Shown: positions 44,962-53,161, counted from the first letter of the stretch. The stretch: 64,000 nucleotides of DNA from Chryseobacterium sediminis (GCF_008386505.1 NZ_VUNZ01000001.1:62001-126000); one strand, 5' to 3'. Made by a program: numbers and translations. The notes: a model not told the origin generated them from the sequence alone.

Positions 44962-45575
44962 TCCTAGCTCCGTTTCTTAGTGAGAAGCAGGAAGTAAAGA
45001 TGCCGGAAAAAGCTCCGGAGAAAAAAGGAGTTAAGACAGAACAACAGCCTGCAGCTTCGGAAAAAGTAGAGGGAGCTCCAGTAGCGAAAACAACCAAGCC
45101 GTTGTCAAGGCCGGGAATCTCTTCCGGTTTCAGCATCAATTCTTTCCTGAATAAAGAAGATAAAGTGGAAGCAACAGAAAATGTTGCTGTGAAAACTGAA
45201 AACCTTCCTCAAAACCATTTTACAGATACAGATCTGCAAATGGAATGGAAAATTATGCTTAAACAGCTCCAGGTAAAAAATAACTTTGTATTTAACGCAG
45301 TAAAAACCTTTAAACTGGAAAAAGCTGAGGAAAATAAAATCAAAGTTTTATTCCCTTCAGATTCTGCAAAAGTAGAATTTGATAAAATAAGCGGAGAATT
45401 TTTTAATCATTTTAAAAGAAAAATTCAAAACCATAGAATTGAGGTAGAATACGTCAGAGACGTTGAAAACCTGAAGATTGAGGTGGTGACCAAGAGGAAA
45501 ATGTTTGAAAAAATGATCGAAAAAAATCCACTTTTAAAAGATCTTGATGATTTAATGAAGTTTGATTTGACATAA
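44952..45575 (+). CDS. dnaX: Tau-specific C-terminal part of DnaX in the -1 frame
   Basis: Continuation of dnaX in the -1 frame, beginning K-F-L-I-L-A-P-F-L-S-E-K-Q. A K/E/P/V-rich linker of ~70 residues follows, then a domain containing D-L-Q-M-E-W-K-I-M-L-K-Q and ending with E-K-N-P-L-L-K-D-L-D-D-L-M, typical of Bacteroidota tau C-termini that bind the polymerase and helicase. Joined with the upstream part by a -1 slip it would make 566 residues, a normal tau length. An isolated start at the ATG at 45000 is possible but has no promoter or -7 box. A lost A in the sequence would give the same picture. Confidence 0.85.
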   Translation, partial: KFLILAPFLSEKQEVKMPEKAPEKKGVKTEQQPAASEKVEGAPVAKTTKPLSRPGISSGFSINSFLNKEDKVEATENVAVKTENLPQNHFTDTDLQMEWKIMLKQLQVKNNFVFNAVKTFKLEKAEENKIKVLFPSDSAKVEFDKISGEFFNHFKRKIQNHRIEVEYVRDVENLKIEVVTKRKMFEKMIEKNPLLKDLDDLMKFDLT

Positions 45576-45599
45576 TTTTTATATATTTGTCAAATATTT
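45567..45599 (+). promoter_or_regulatory. Promoter of the aromatic leader transcript
   Basis: TTG at 45567-45569, 22-base spacer, perfect TATATTTG at 45592-45599. It overlaps the end of dnaX and precedes a hairpin (TGTTGAAAA/TTTTCAACA, 45601-45622) and the leader ORF. Confidence 0.7.
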
Positions 45600-45672
45600 C
45601 TGTTGAAAATATGTTTTCAACAAGAACAAAATACAACCAGAAAGGCTAAAACAAAGGCATTTCTAGAATAAA

Positions 45673-45804
45673 ATGGAAAAATTGACTAACACATATCTGT
45701 CTTTTTTTGCACCCGCTAATTACTTTTTTAGCGGTTATTTTAGTTTTTCTGCTTCTTATTATAGAAATTTCAGAACGTATTACCGATTTTATTGGTACTG
45801 TTAA
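45673..45804 (+). CDS. Aromatic-rich leader peptide, candidate attenuator of the DAHP synthase gene
   Basis: A 43-codon ORF encoding M-E-K-L-T-N-T-Y-L-S-F-F and onward, with eight Phe, nine Tyr and one Trp: 18 of 43 residues. Runs include F-F (11-12), Y-F-F (17-19), Y-Y (29-30, 36-37) and F-Y-W-Y (39-42). It sits between a good promoter and the gene for DAHP synthase/chorismate mutase, the enzyme leading to Phe and Tyr. This is the layout of leader-peptide attenuation, where ribosome stalling at codons of a scarce amino acid alters RNA folding. It starts 73 bases after the promoter -7 box and has no other evident function. Confidence 0.75.
   Translation: MEKLTNTYLSFFAPANYFFSGYFSFSASYYRNFRTYYRFYWYC
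45713..45745 (+). terminator. Hairpin with T-run inside the leader ORF (attenuator candidate)
   Basis: CCGCTAA (45713-45719) pairs with TTAGCGG (45728-45734), followed by TTATTTTAGTTTTT. A ribosome stalled at the Phe11-Phe12 codons (45703-45708) would cover the first arm. A second possible pairing, AGCCCT (45839-45844) with AGGGCT (45922-45927), encloses an 8-bp AT hairpin (45896-45917). Confidence 0.55.
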
Positions 45805-45976
45805 CTGAATTTCTTTCCAAAAAATACAGGAGAAGTAGAGCCCTATTATTTTCCTGATTCCTTTAAACAATTTTGAACGGCATTTTTTGAAAAGAATTAT
45901 AAATTAAATTTTATAATCCAAAGGGCTATTGCTGTCAAAGAAAAAATTATATAAAAAAAACAATAAAATTTAGAAT

Positions 45977-47056
45977 ATGAATTTAAATGATTTGAAAAAT
46001 GAGTGGATCGATGGGCTTACACAGCCTCTAATGATCGCGGGACCATGCAGTGCGGAAAGTGAAGCTCAGATGCTTGAAACTGCCAGGAGAATTAAAGAAT
46101 CCAATGCCAATGTATCTGTTTTCCGTGCAGGAATCTGGAAACCTCGTACTAAACCAAACGGGTTTGAAGGAGTAGGAGTGATCGGTTTGAACTGGCTAAA
46201 AAAAGTAAAAGAAGAATATGGTTTTAAAACAGCTACTGAAGTAGCTAATGCACACCACGTATTTGCCGCTCTGGAAGCAGATGTAGATGTTCTTTGGATC
46301 GGAGCGCGTTCTACGGTAAACCCATTTACAGTACAGGAAATTGCAATGGCTTTAAGAGGAACAGATAAGCCTGTATTCGTGAAAAACCCTGTGAATCCGG
46401 ATCTTGCATTATGGATTGGTGCTTTGGAAAGGCTTTTAGGACAGGACATTAAAAACCTGGGAGTAATTCACAGAGGATTTTCAACATACCAGAAAACAAA
46501 ATACAGAAACAATCCGAACTGGCAGATTGCCCTTGACTTCAAGAGCCAGTTTCCCAATATTCCAATGCTGATTGACCCGTCACACATCTGCGGAAACAGA
46601 ACAGGTCTTGCTGATATTACACAGGAAGCCCTTAACGTAGGATACCAGGGAGCTATCATTGAATCACACTGTAATCCTGATGAAGCGTGGAGTGATGCTT
46701 CTCAGCAGATTACTCCGGAGGTTCTTGCGGATCTTATTGGTAATCTTAAAGTAAGAAGCTCTAATCTTGCAGGTTTTGAAGGAGAAATGGGAAGACACAG
46801 AACTTTAATTTCAGATCTTGACTTCCAGTTAATTGAACTTCTTTCTCAAAGAATGAAAATTTCTGAAAAGATTGGTAAACTTAAAAAGGAGAATGACATT
46901 GCGATCTTCCAGCCTGAGCGTTGGAAAGTGATCACTGAGTACGCTACACAAAAAGCAAAAGAAACAGGGATGTCTCAGGAATTTATTGAAAAAGTCTTTA
47001 AAGCAATTCACGAAGAATCTATTGAAGTTCAGAATAATATTATGATCGAGAGATAA
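45977..47056 (+). CDS. Bifunctional 3-deoxy-7-phosphoheptulonate synthase / chorismate mutase
   Basis: A 359-residue fusion. Residues ~1-255 are a type I-beta DAHP synthase (G-P-C-S-A-E-S near 21-27, R-A-G-I-W-K-P-R-T-K-P near 48-58, G-A-R-S-T-V-N, and D-P-S-H-I-C-G-N-R), making DAHP from PEP and erythrose 4-phosphate, the first shikimate step. Residues ~270-359 are an AroQ-type chorismate mutase (I-S-D-L-D-F-Q-L-I-E-L-L-S-Q-R and K-I-G-K-L-K-K), making prephenate for Phe and Tyr. Fusion of first enzyme and branch point suggests allosteric feedback by prephenate or an aromatic amino acid. It is preceded by the Phe/Tyr-rich leader ORF. Confidence 0.95.
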   Translation: MNLNDLKNEWIDGLTQPLMIAGPCSAESEAQMLETARRIKESNANVSVFRAGIWKPRTKPNGFEGVGVIGLNWLKKVKEEYGFKTATEVANAHHVFAALEADVDVLWIGARSTVNPFTVQEIAMALRGTDKPVFVKNPVNPDLALWIGALERLLGQDIKNLGVIHRGFSTYQKTKYRNNPNWQIALDFKSQFPNIPMLIDPSHICGNRTGLADITQEALNVGYQGAIIESHCNPDEAWSDASQQITPEVLADLIGNLKVRSSNLAGFEGEMGRHRTLISDLDFQLIELLSQRMKISEKIGKLKKENDIAIFQPERWKVITEYATQKAKETGMSQEFIEKVFKAIHEESIEVQNNIMIER

Positions 47057-47196
47057 ATTTCGGATAATGAGTAAGAGCGATTAAAGTTTTTACTCATTTC
47101 AGTAAAAAAAAATAATTAGGGCCTAGGCTTCAGGATTGAGGGGAACTGAAACACGTGTTTTTAAACCTATTTCCTGAATACTAAGCCCTAATTCCT

Positions 47197-47204
47197 TATA
47201 TTTG
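47197..47204 (+). promoter_or_regulatory. -7 box before rsgA
   Basis: Perfect TATATTTG 14 bases before the rsgA ATG, so the transcript has a very short leader. No TTG at 17-23 bases. Confidence 0.55.
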
Positions 47205-47218
47205 CACCAGTATTATCT

Positions 47219-48145
47219 ATGAAAGGAAAAATCATTAAATCTACAGGCAGCTGGTACCAGGTTTTGGAATTGGAAACAAATAAAATTTTCGAGGCCAGAA
47301 TCAGGGGGAAATTCAAATTAATAAAAACAAGGCTTACCAATCCGCTTGCTGTAGGAGATTTTGTTGAGTTTCAACTGGAACAGGATGATATTGCCTGGAT
47401 TACGAAAATTGAACCACGCTCCAATTACCTGATCAGAAAATCAGTAAACCTTTCAAAAGAAGCCCATATTATCGCCTCCAATATTGATCTGGCATGTTTT
47501 ATCTTTACTCTGAAACATCCTGAAACATCATTAGGATTTCTGGACAGATTTCTGGCATGTTGCGAAGCCTATAATATTACACCATTGATTCTTTTTAATA
47601 AGATTGATGTTCTCCATGGGGAAGAAATAGAAATTGTAAAAGATATAGAATTTCTTTATCAGGAAATTGGATATGACACCTTGGAAATCTCATCCTATTC
47701 AAGATTAAACCTTGATCAGCTGGAGGAAATTCTTAAAGATAAAACCTCAGTGTTTTTCGGGCACTCCGGTTGTGGGAAATCGACTTTAGTAAATGCTTTA
47801 CAGCCAGGATTGAATTTGAAGACATCTGAAATTTCAGATACCCACCTGAAAGGAAAACATACGACAACTTTTGCACAGATGCATTTCTGGGATTTTGGCG
47901 GAAACGTTATTGACACCCCTGGTGTTCGTGAATTTGCCATGATTGATATTGAAAAAGAAGAAGTGCAGCATTATTTTCCTGAGATTTTCAAAAAGAGAGA
48001 AGAATGTAAATTTCACAATTGTCTTCATGTTAATGAACCGAAGTGTGCCGTTCTTGATGCTCTTGAAACAGGCGAAATACAACATTCGCGCTATTCTACT
48101 TACATCAAACTGATGGATGAGGCGGAAGAAGCCTCTCAGAAATAA
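47219..48145 (+). CDS. rsgA: Ribosome small-subunit-dependent GTPase A
   Basis: A 308-residue circularly permuted GTPase that helps 30S maturation. An N-terminal OB fold (residues ~1-70) is followed by the permuted G motifs: N-K-I-D (G4) near 121-124, G-H-S-G-C-G-K-S-T (G1) near 180-188, and D-T-P-G-V (G3) near 226-230. The C-terminal zinc finger is visible as C-K-F-H-N-C-L-H-V-N-E-P-K-C. All hallmark motifs are intact. Single gene between dnaX/aro and ndk. Confidence 0.96.
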   Translation: MKGKIIKSTGSWYQVLELETNKIFEARIRGKFKLIKTRLTNPLAVGDFVEFQLEQDDIAWITKIEPRSNYLIRKSVNLSKEAHIIASNIDLACFIFTLKHPETSLGFLDRFLACCEAYNITPLILFNKIDVLHGEEIEIVKDIEFLYQEIGYDTLEISSYSRLNLDQLEEILKDKTSVFFGHSGCGKSTLVNALQPGLNLKTSEISDTHLKGKHTTTFAQMHFWDFGGNVIDTPGVREFAMIDIEKEEVQHYFPEIFKKREECKFHNCLHVNEPKCAVLDALETGEIQHSRYSTYIKLMDEAEEASQK

Positions 48146-48337
48146 TTATTACAGATCAATTTTACTATATTAAACACCACTGCAGATTAATTCGGACAAT
48201 TTGTACATATTCTGTTGTTATCATGTTTGAATAATATTTTGCAGATATTATCTTTTAATGGTCAAATTTAATATTATTATTGGTTGTCTATTTTTTATGC
48301 AGGCCTTTTGAATTTTTGACAAAAAAATCTGTTTTTT

Positions 48338-48404
48338 AGATAACTCTACTTTTTAGTATGACAAATTTGGCAGATAACTCCACTTTTGGCATATTTTATT
48401 TGGC
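48338..48404 (+). repeat. Two tandem ~34-bp imperfect repeats
   Basis: Units start AGATAACTCTACTTTT (48338) and AGATAACTCCACTTTT (48372); both end in a TTTGGC-like stretch. They lie in the 593-base gap between rsgA and ndk, which otherwise contains no gene. They may be binding sites or neutral duplication. Confidence 0.6.
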
Positions 48405-48542
48405 AAAAAAAAAGATGTTTTAGAAAATCCGATTATTTTATTAATTGAAAGAAAAGTAATAATGTTATTAAATATACTTTATTATTGTAATTTAAATTAT
48501 TGAATTGCTAAAAAAAGGTTGTTTTTTTTTGAAAATAAAAAA

Positions 48543-48651
48543 CCCAGCCGAAGCTGGGTAAAAACTAATAACCATGAAAACTCAAATTAAACATGAGAAT
48601 CGCAATAGAATAAACAATTACTGTGCCAAAGATTGGTTCATGATTTCTTAA
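48543..48651 (+). other. Hairpin and 25-codon ORF upstream of ndk
   Basis: A strong hairpin CCCAGC-CGAA-GCTGGG (48544-48559) is followed by an ORF at 48574-48651 starting M-K-T-Q-I-K-H-E-N-R. The hairpin has a weak T-tract after it. The ORF has no Cys-rich or leader-like feature and I cannot assign a role; it could be a short translated leader or chance. Confidence 0.3.
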
Positions 48652-48707
48652 TAAAAGTTATTTTTATGTTAAAAAAAAATTAAAATAAAAATCAAAGATA
48701 TTTTTTG

Positions 48708-48715
48708 TAATTTTG
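48708..48715 (+). promoter_or_regulatory. -7 box of ndk
   Basis: TAATTTTG fits TAnnTTTG, 23 bases before the ndk ATG; the region at -33 is A-rich without TTG. Confidence 0.5.
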
Positions 48716-48738
48716 CGCCATTAAAAAAATATACATTT

Positions 48739-49155
48739 ATGTCTAACATTACATTCACTATGATTAAGCCTGATGCAGTTGCTGACGGACATATCGGTGC
48801 TATATTGGGTAAGATTGCTGAAGGAGGTTTTAAAATCAAAGCTTTAAAATTAACTCAGCTTACAGTTGCTGATGCAAAAAAATTCTACGAAGTACATGCT
48901 GAGAGACCATTTTATGGAGAATTAGTAGAATTCATGAGCTCTGGTCCTATCGTTGCTGCAGTTTTAGAAAAAGACAATGCAGTTGAAGACTTCAGAACAT
49001 TAATCGGTGCTACTAACCCTGCAGAAGCTGCAGAAGGTACAATCAGAAAAATGTTTGCAAGAAGCATCGGAGAAAATGCAGTTCACGGTTCAGATTCTGA
49101 CGAGAATGCATTAATCGAAGCTCAATTCCATTTTTCAGGAAGAGAGATTTTCTAA
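48739..49155 (+). CDS. ndk: Nucleoside-diphosphate kinase
   Basis: A 138-residue enzyme that equalises nucleoside triphosphate pools by transferring phosphate from ATP through a phospho-histidine. The catalytic histidine is in N-A-V-H-G-S-D-S (about residue 115); M-I-K-P-D-A-V near 8-14 binds phosphate and H-A-E-R-P-F-Y and G-P-I-V-A lie at the expected positions. Length is normal for the hexameric form. Ends at a strong terminator. Confidence 0.97.
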   Translation: MSNITFTMIKPDAVADGHIGAILGKIAEGGFKIKALKLTQLTVADAKKFYEVHAERPFYGELVEFMSSGPIVAAVLEKDNAVEDFRTLIGATNPAEAAEGTIRKMFARSIGENAVHGSDSDENALIEAQFHFSGREIF

Positions 49156-49175
49156 GAAAATCATCTCACAAAATA

Positions 49176-49208
49176 AAAATCCGGAGAACTTTCTCCGGAT
49201 TTTGTTTT
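49176..49208. terminator. Bidirectional intrinsic terminator after ndk
   Basis: AAAATCCGGAGAA and TTCTCCGGATTTT form a perfect stem with a CT loop and T-runs on both sides, between the convergent ndk and fucosidase genes. Confidence 0.88.
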
Positions 49209-49233
49209 TATGTGAATTCTGTTTTAGGACCTA

Positions 49234-51081
49234 TTAAAGATTGTTTTCAATAGCTCCCACATCTTCTCTGTATAGTTCTATAGGTTTATTGAGTAAAACA
49301 GCAATGACGGTCATTTGTTTATCAAGCTTTTCCTTTGGAATGTCAATATAAATAATTCCCGGTCTATTGCTCCAGTAAAGCTTATTGTATATTGTATGTG
49401 ACAACATAGTGCCTTCGCCTACCACTCTTATTCTTGCAATTTCGTTTTTTATTCCTTTTAAGGCAATTGGACCTGTAGGTGTTCCTTCCACAAAAAGATA
49501 AAGAGTCTGTTTATCTTTTGATAAAGCACTCATTCCAGAATAATGACCTTCCGAAAGTCCTTTTCCAGTCTCAAAAAAAGCTTCTGCATGTTTACTTATC
49601 CATTCTATGGTTTTAGGGTTTGTTTTCGGCGTTTTTTTAATTTTCATGTCAAGTCCATCAGGAGTCAAACCGTCATGGGTCAGTAAATTATTATCATAGT
49701 TCAGCGCATTGGACATATCATAAACTGCTTCCTGTGTATTTTTGTTATCCATGATTTCGGCGAGAGGATGGCTTTCCTTCTTAAAATCTTTCAAAAATAC
49801 AGGTGGAGTATCAAAAGTAAGCTCTGCAATGGTGACATCTTTGTCAAATTTTACATTGGAAAAATTCAGTGTCAGTGTTTTTTCAGCATTGTAGTCTGTT
49901 TTGATGATAGCAGAAGGATCTCCGATAATTTTTGCCGAAGTAGGTTTTGTTCCCAGTCCATAAATCTTTGTAAAGTTTTTGGCTTCCTCCAGATAAAGGA
50001 ATAAAGACTTTTTTGTGGTGGATAAAGAAGACTTCCCTTTGTAATTTTCAAAAGGAATCCCACGGATTGTTTCGTAAATGGCATGCTGATTTTTGGAAGT
50101 CCACCTTCCGAGGTTTTTAAGAATCTCAATCTGTTCCTCCGGAATGGAGCCATCTGATTTTGGACCGATATCAAGTAAAAGATTTCCTCCCATACTGATC
50201 ACATCTGCCAGAGTTCTTACAATCATATTAGGAGTCTTATAGTTTTTATCATAAGGTTGATATCCCCAGGAATCATTCATGGTATAGCAAAGTTCCCAGT
50301 ATGGATTTTGTGGTGGAACTACAGGAATTCCCTGTTCAGGAGTATCATAATCCCCATGATTGTTAAGTCTGGAATTGATGATGATATTGGGATTGTATTT
50401 CTTAAGCAGATCCAGTGTCTGAGAAGCTTTCCATTCCTCAGAAGTATGTTCCCAATCTCCATCGAACCAAAGAAGATCAGGTGAGTATTGAGAGGAAAGT
50501 TCATTAAGCTGACTTTGATAATAGCTGATGAAACTTTGCCATCGTTTCGGATCGTCTTTTATTTCGTACCGTTTTTTTATCCGGGTATTGATGTCGTAAT
50601 AGGGGTGACTCCAATCTGGCAAAGAGAAGTAAAGTCCTGTTTTTAATCCTGAATTTTTCAAAGCGGAAACAAAAGGACTTAAAACATCTTTTTTGGCCAA
50701 AGACTGTCCGGGAATAGTGGTCGCCTTTTCAGCCTTAGAATTCCACAATGAAACCCCGTCATGGTGTTTGGTTGTAATAACAGCGTATTTTGCTCCGGAT
50801 TCTTTAAGAAGTTTTACCCACTGCTCAGGCTGGTATTTTGAAGCTGAAAAACCATTCAGCTGTTTCATGTAATTTTCGTGATTGATATAATTGTTGAAAA
50901 ATGACCAGGATTCAGAGATTCCATTTACAGAGTAGATTCCCCAGTGAATGAAAATACCCAATTTGGCATTTTTAAACCATTCCATTTTTTTGCTGTTGTC
51001 AACTGTTTGAACTTGAGCATTGATATTATAAGCAGATAATATCAGCCCAAGAAAAACAGCTTTAATCAGACGGCTTTTCAT
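49234..51081 (-). CDS. Alpha-L-fucosidase (GH29)
   Basis: A 615-residue secreted glycosidase. I use the ATG at 51079-51081, which opens a clean signal peptide (M-K-S-R-L-I-K, cleavage near N-I-N-A-Q); the longest frame would add 28 residues from AT-rich DNA. GH29 marks: M-E-W-F-K-N-A-K-L-G-I-F-I-H-W-G near residues 32-47, T-T-K-H-H-D-G-V-S near 100-108, and L-W-F-D-G-D-W near 205-211, where the Asp is the nucleophile position. C-terminal ~200 residues form extra beta domains. Stands alone, with no SusC/SusD pair nearby, so it is not part of a visible polysaccharide-utilisation locus. Confidence 0.92.
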   Translation of the reverse strand: MKSRLIKAVFLGLILSAYNINAQVQTVDNSKKMEWFKNAKLGIFIHWGIYSVNGISESWSFFNNYINHENYMKQLNGFSASKYQPEQWVKLLKESGAKYAVITTKHHDGVSLWNSKAEKATTIPGQSLAKKDVLSPFVSALKNSGLKTGLYFSLPDWSHPYYDINTRIKKRYEIKDDPKRWQSFISYYQSQLNELSSQYSPDLLWFDGDWEHTSEEWKASQTLDLLKKYNPNIIINSRLNNHGDYDTPEQGIPVVPPQNPYWELCYTMNDSWGYQPYDKNYKTPNMIVRTLADVISMGGNLLLDIGPKSDGSIPEEQIEILKNLGRWTSKNQHAIYETIRGIPFENYKGKSSLSTTKKSLFLYLEEAKNFTKIYGLGTKPTSAKIIGDPSAIIKTDYNAEKTLTLNFSNVKFDKDVTIAELTFDTPPVFLKDFKKESHPLAEIMDNKNTQEAVYDMSNALNYDNNLLTHDGLTPDGLDMKIKKTPKTNPKTIEWISKHAEAFFETGKGLSEGHYSGMSALSKDKQTLYLFVEGTPTGPIALKGIKNEIARIRVVGEGTMLSHTIYNKLYWSNRPGIIYIDIPKEKLDKQMTVIAVLLNKPIELYREDVGAIENNL

Positions 51082-51317
51082 ATATAGTTTTATTTTAATC
51101 TTAAATATAAATAAAGAAAGCATTACCACCATAATTTCTTGAGATTTACTAATAATTATTATCAAATCGTTTCCTTTATTATTGTATTTTTATGATTTAA
51201 ACTCATAAAGAAAAATGAAAATCATTTCCCTAGGATTTGAACTTCAAAAAAGAGTTTAAATATATTGGTTAGATAAATGGAACGCTTATTGTAAATTTTA
51301 TCTGAAAAAAAGAAATT

Positions 51318-51539
51318 ATGAAAATTCCAACAATATTAATGGCAAGTTTATTAGCGGTAGGAGTTTCTGCACAAACTACCAAACCTAATGCTAAAACAAA
51401 AAAGCCTGTAAAAAAAGTGAAGAAAGCAACAGCATCCGACACTGTTGAAAAGAAAAAACCGGGAACTCCTAAGCCAATCGTGAAAAAAGATACACTTGTT
51501 CTTCATGGCTATGGCTGTCCGGCTTGTGGAATGGGATAA
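51318..51539 (+). CDS. Candidate secreted RiPP precursor with C-terminal Cys-x-x-Cys
   Basis: A 73-residue protein: signal peptide (residues 1-18, cleavage near V-S-A-Q), a low-complexity Lys/Pro/Thr linker (T-K-K-P-V-K-K-V-K-K), and the very short C-terminal core G-Y-G-C-P-A-C-G-M-G with cysteines at 67 and 70. The DUF692 (MNIO) enzyme gene starts three bases after its stop. MNIO enzymes act on cysteines in short peptides (MbnB, TglH and the Chryseobacterium enzyme ChrH), so this is very likely their substrate. A signal peptide points to export after modification. The final chemistry is unknown. Confidence 0.82.
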   Translation: MKIPTILMASLLAVGVSAQTTKPNAKTKKPVKKVKKATASDTVEKKKPGTPKPIVKKDTLVLHGYGCPACGMG

Positions 51540-51542
51540 AAG

Positions 51543-52640
51543 ATGAAAAAACCACTGTTAGGAATATCAATGATGCCAGAAGCTGATTTTGTTTCTGCTG
51601 TTTTGCCATTGTTGCAGAGCAACGCTGTTGATGTTCTGGAATGGTCCTTTGACACTCTTTACAATACCAATGAACCGGATTGGCTTCGGGATCTGCTCAA
51701 CTTTTATGCAGAAAATAACCGTTTGATAGGACATGGTGTTTATTACTCCCTATTTGATGCAAGGTGGACAGAAAGGCAGGAAGAATGGCTGCAAAAATTA
51801 AAAGAAGAAGTCAGTCTAAGAAGATACAATCATATCACGGAACATTTTGGTTTCATGAATACGGAAAACTTTCACCAAGGGGTGCCATTGCCGGTATCTC
51901 TGCATCCTAAAACTTTACGAATAGGAAAAGACAGGCTGCACAGACTCCAGCAGGCAGTAGATATTCCTGTTGGGATAGAAAATCTGGCGTTTTCATTTTC
52001 TATTGATGATGTCAAAGAGCAAGGTGTTTTTCTTGATAAATTAACGGAGGATACCAATGGTTTCCTGATTCTTGATCTTCATAATATTTATTGTCAATCC
52101 TGTAATTTTGGAGTAGGAATGCAGGAAATAATTGATCTGTATCCTTTAGATAAGGTCAAAGAGATTCATCTTTCCGGTGGGAGCTGGCAGGAGAGTGTAT
52201 ATGGAAAAAAGCAGATAAGGCGAGATACTCATGATGATATCATTCCTGAAGAGATTTTCTCTGTTTTACCCTCTGTTTTTGCAAAGTGTCAAAATCTGGA
52301 ATATATTATTATTGAAAGGCTGGGACATACACTGAAAACAGAAGATGACAAAGAGAATTTCCTGAATGATTTCAATAACGTTAAAACAATAATTGAAATT
52401 TCTGATTGGAAAGAAAGAGAAAAGAGTAGTTGGGGTAAACGGCAAATACAACTTCCGGAAAAACCTGTTGAAGATATGGCTTTGTTTGAAGAGCAGTCGA
52501 GGCTTACCAGACTTCTTTTTGATGGGGCAGGAGCTATTGCCATCAAAGATCAGGATTTTCATTATTTTAAAACAGAAAACTGGGACCCTGAAATGATTCT
52601 TACGGCCCAGAATATTATCAAAAAATGGAATCCTTATTAA
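51543..52640 (+). CDS. DUF692-family MNIO enzyme
   Basis: A 365-residue multinuclear non-heme iron enzyme in a TIM-barrel fold. The family's metal-binding marks are in place: G-H-G at 63-65, E-H-F-G-F at 100-104, E-N at 146-147, L-D-L-H-N-I-Y at 177-183, E-I-H-L-S-G-G at 207-213, D-T-H-D-D at 228-232 and E259. Known members modify cysteines of peptides, and usually need a partner protein. No partner gene (DUF2063 type) is visible; the ~70-residue C-terminal extension after residue 295 might fill that role. Tightly linked to the CxxC peptide upstream and 29 bases from a DUF1772 gene. Confidence 0.9.
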   Translation: MKKPLLGISMMPEADFVSAVLPLLQSNAVDVLEWSFDTLYNTNEPDWLRDLLNFYAENNRLIGHGVYYSLFDARWTERQEEWLQKLKEEVSLRRYNHITEHFGFMNTENFHQGVPLPVSLHPKTLRIGKDRLHRLQQAVDIPVGIENLAFSFSIDDVKEQGVFLDKLTEDTNGFLILDLHNIYCQSCNFGVGMQEIIDLYPLDKVKEIHLSGGSWQESVYGKKQIRRDTHDDIIPEEIFSVLPSVFAKCQNLEYIIIERLGHTLKTEDDKENFLNDFNNVKTIIEISDWKEREKSSWGKRQIQLPEKPVEDMALFEEQSRLTRLLFDGAGAIAIKDQDFHYFKTENWDPEMILTAQNIIKKWNPY

Positions 52641-52669
52641 TTCTATCCTGATAACCAAAATCAAAATAT

Positions 52670-53161
52670 ATGAAAATGACAACATTAGTATTGATCATTA
52701 CCGCTGTCCTCACTGCTCTGATAGGAGGACTTTTCTATGCTTACTCATGTTCTGTAGTTCTCGGATTGGGAAAACTTTCTGATGCAGAATACCTGAAAGC
52801 TATGCAGAATATCAACCGTGAAATTCTGAATCCCATTTTCTTCATGAGTTTTATGGGGACAGCAATTCTCCTTCCGGTATCTGCCTTTTTGTTCCGTGGG
52901 CATCAGCCTGTTTTTATTTTTCTCCTGCTGGCAGCCTTAGCCTATCTGATTGGAGTTTTTGGGGTTACAGTTGCCGGAAATGTCCCAATGAATGATGCAC
53001 TGGATAAGTTTGATATCTCCGGTTCTACAACAGAAGCAATCAGACAGATGCGAGATAATTTTGAAAACAGATGGAATTTTCTGAATAATATAAGAACTGT
53101 CTTTTCTGTTGTTTCAATCATTTTTGTAGTCTGTGCCTGTATTTGGAACAGGGAAGTGTAA
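52670..53161 (+). CDS. DUF1772 (anthrone oxygenase-like) membrane protein
   Basis: A 163-residue protein with four hydrophobic segments; G-L-F-Y-A-Y-S-C-S-V near residues 20-29 and G-N-V-P-M-N-D-A-L-D near 105-114 are typical of DUF1772, a family of small inner-membrane proteins related to anthrone oxygenases. It follows the MNIO gene by 29 bases in the same direction, so it may be part of that operon, for example in redox chemistry or export, or just a neighbour. No activity is proven for bacterial members. Confidence 0.82.
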   Translation: MKMTTLVLIITAVLTALIGGLFYAYSCSVVLGLGKLSDAEYLKAMQNINREILNPIFFMSFMGTAILLPVSAFLFRGHQPVFIFLLLAALAYLIGVFGVTVAGNVPMNDALDKFDISGSTTEAIRQMRDNFENRWNFLNNIRTVFSVVSIIFVVCACIWNREV

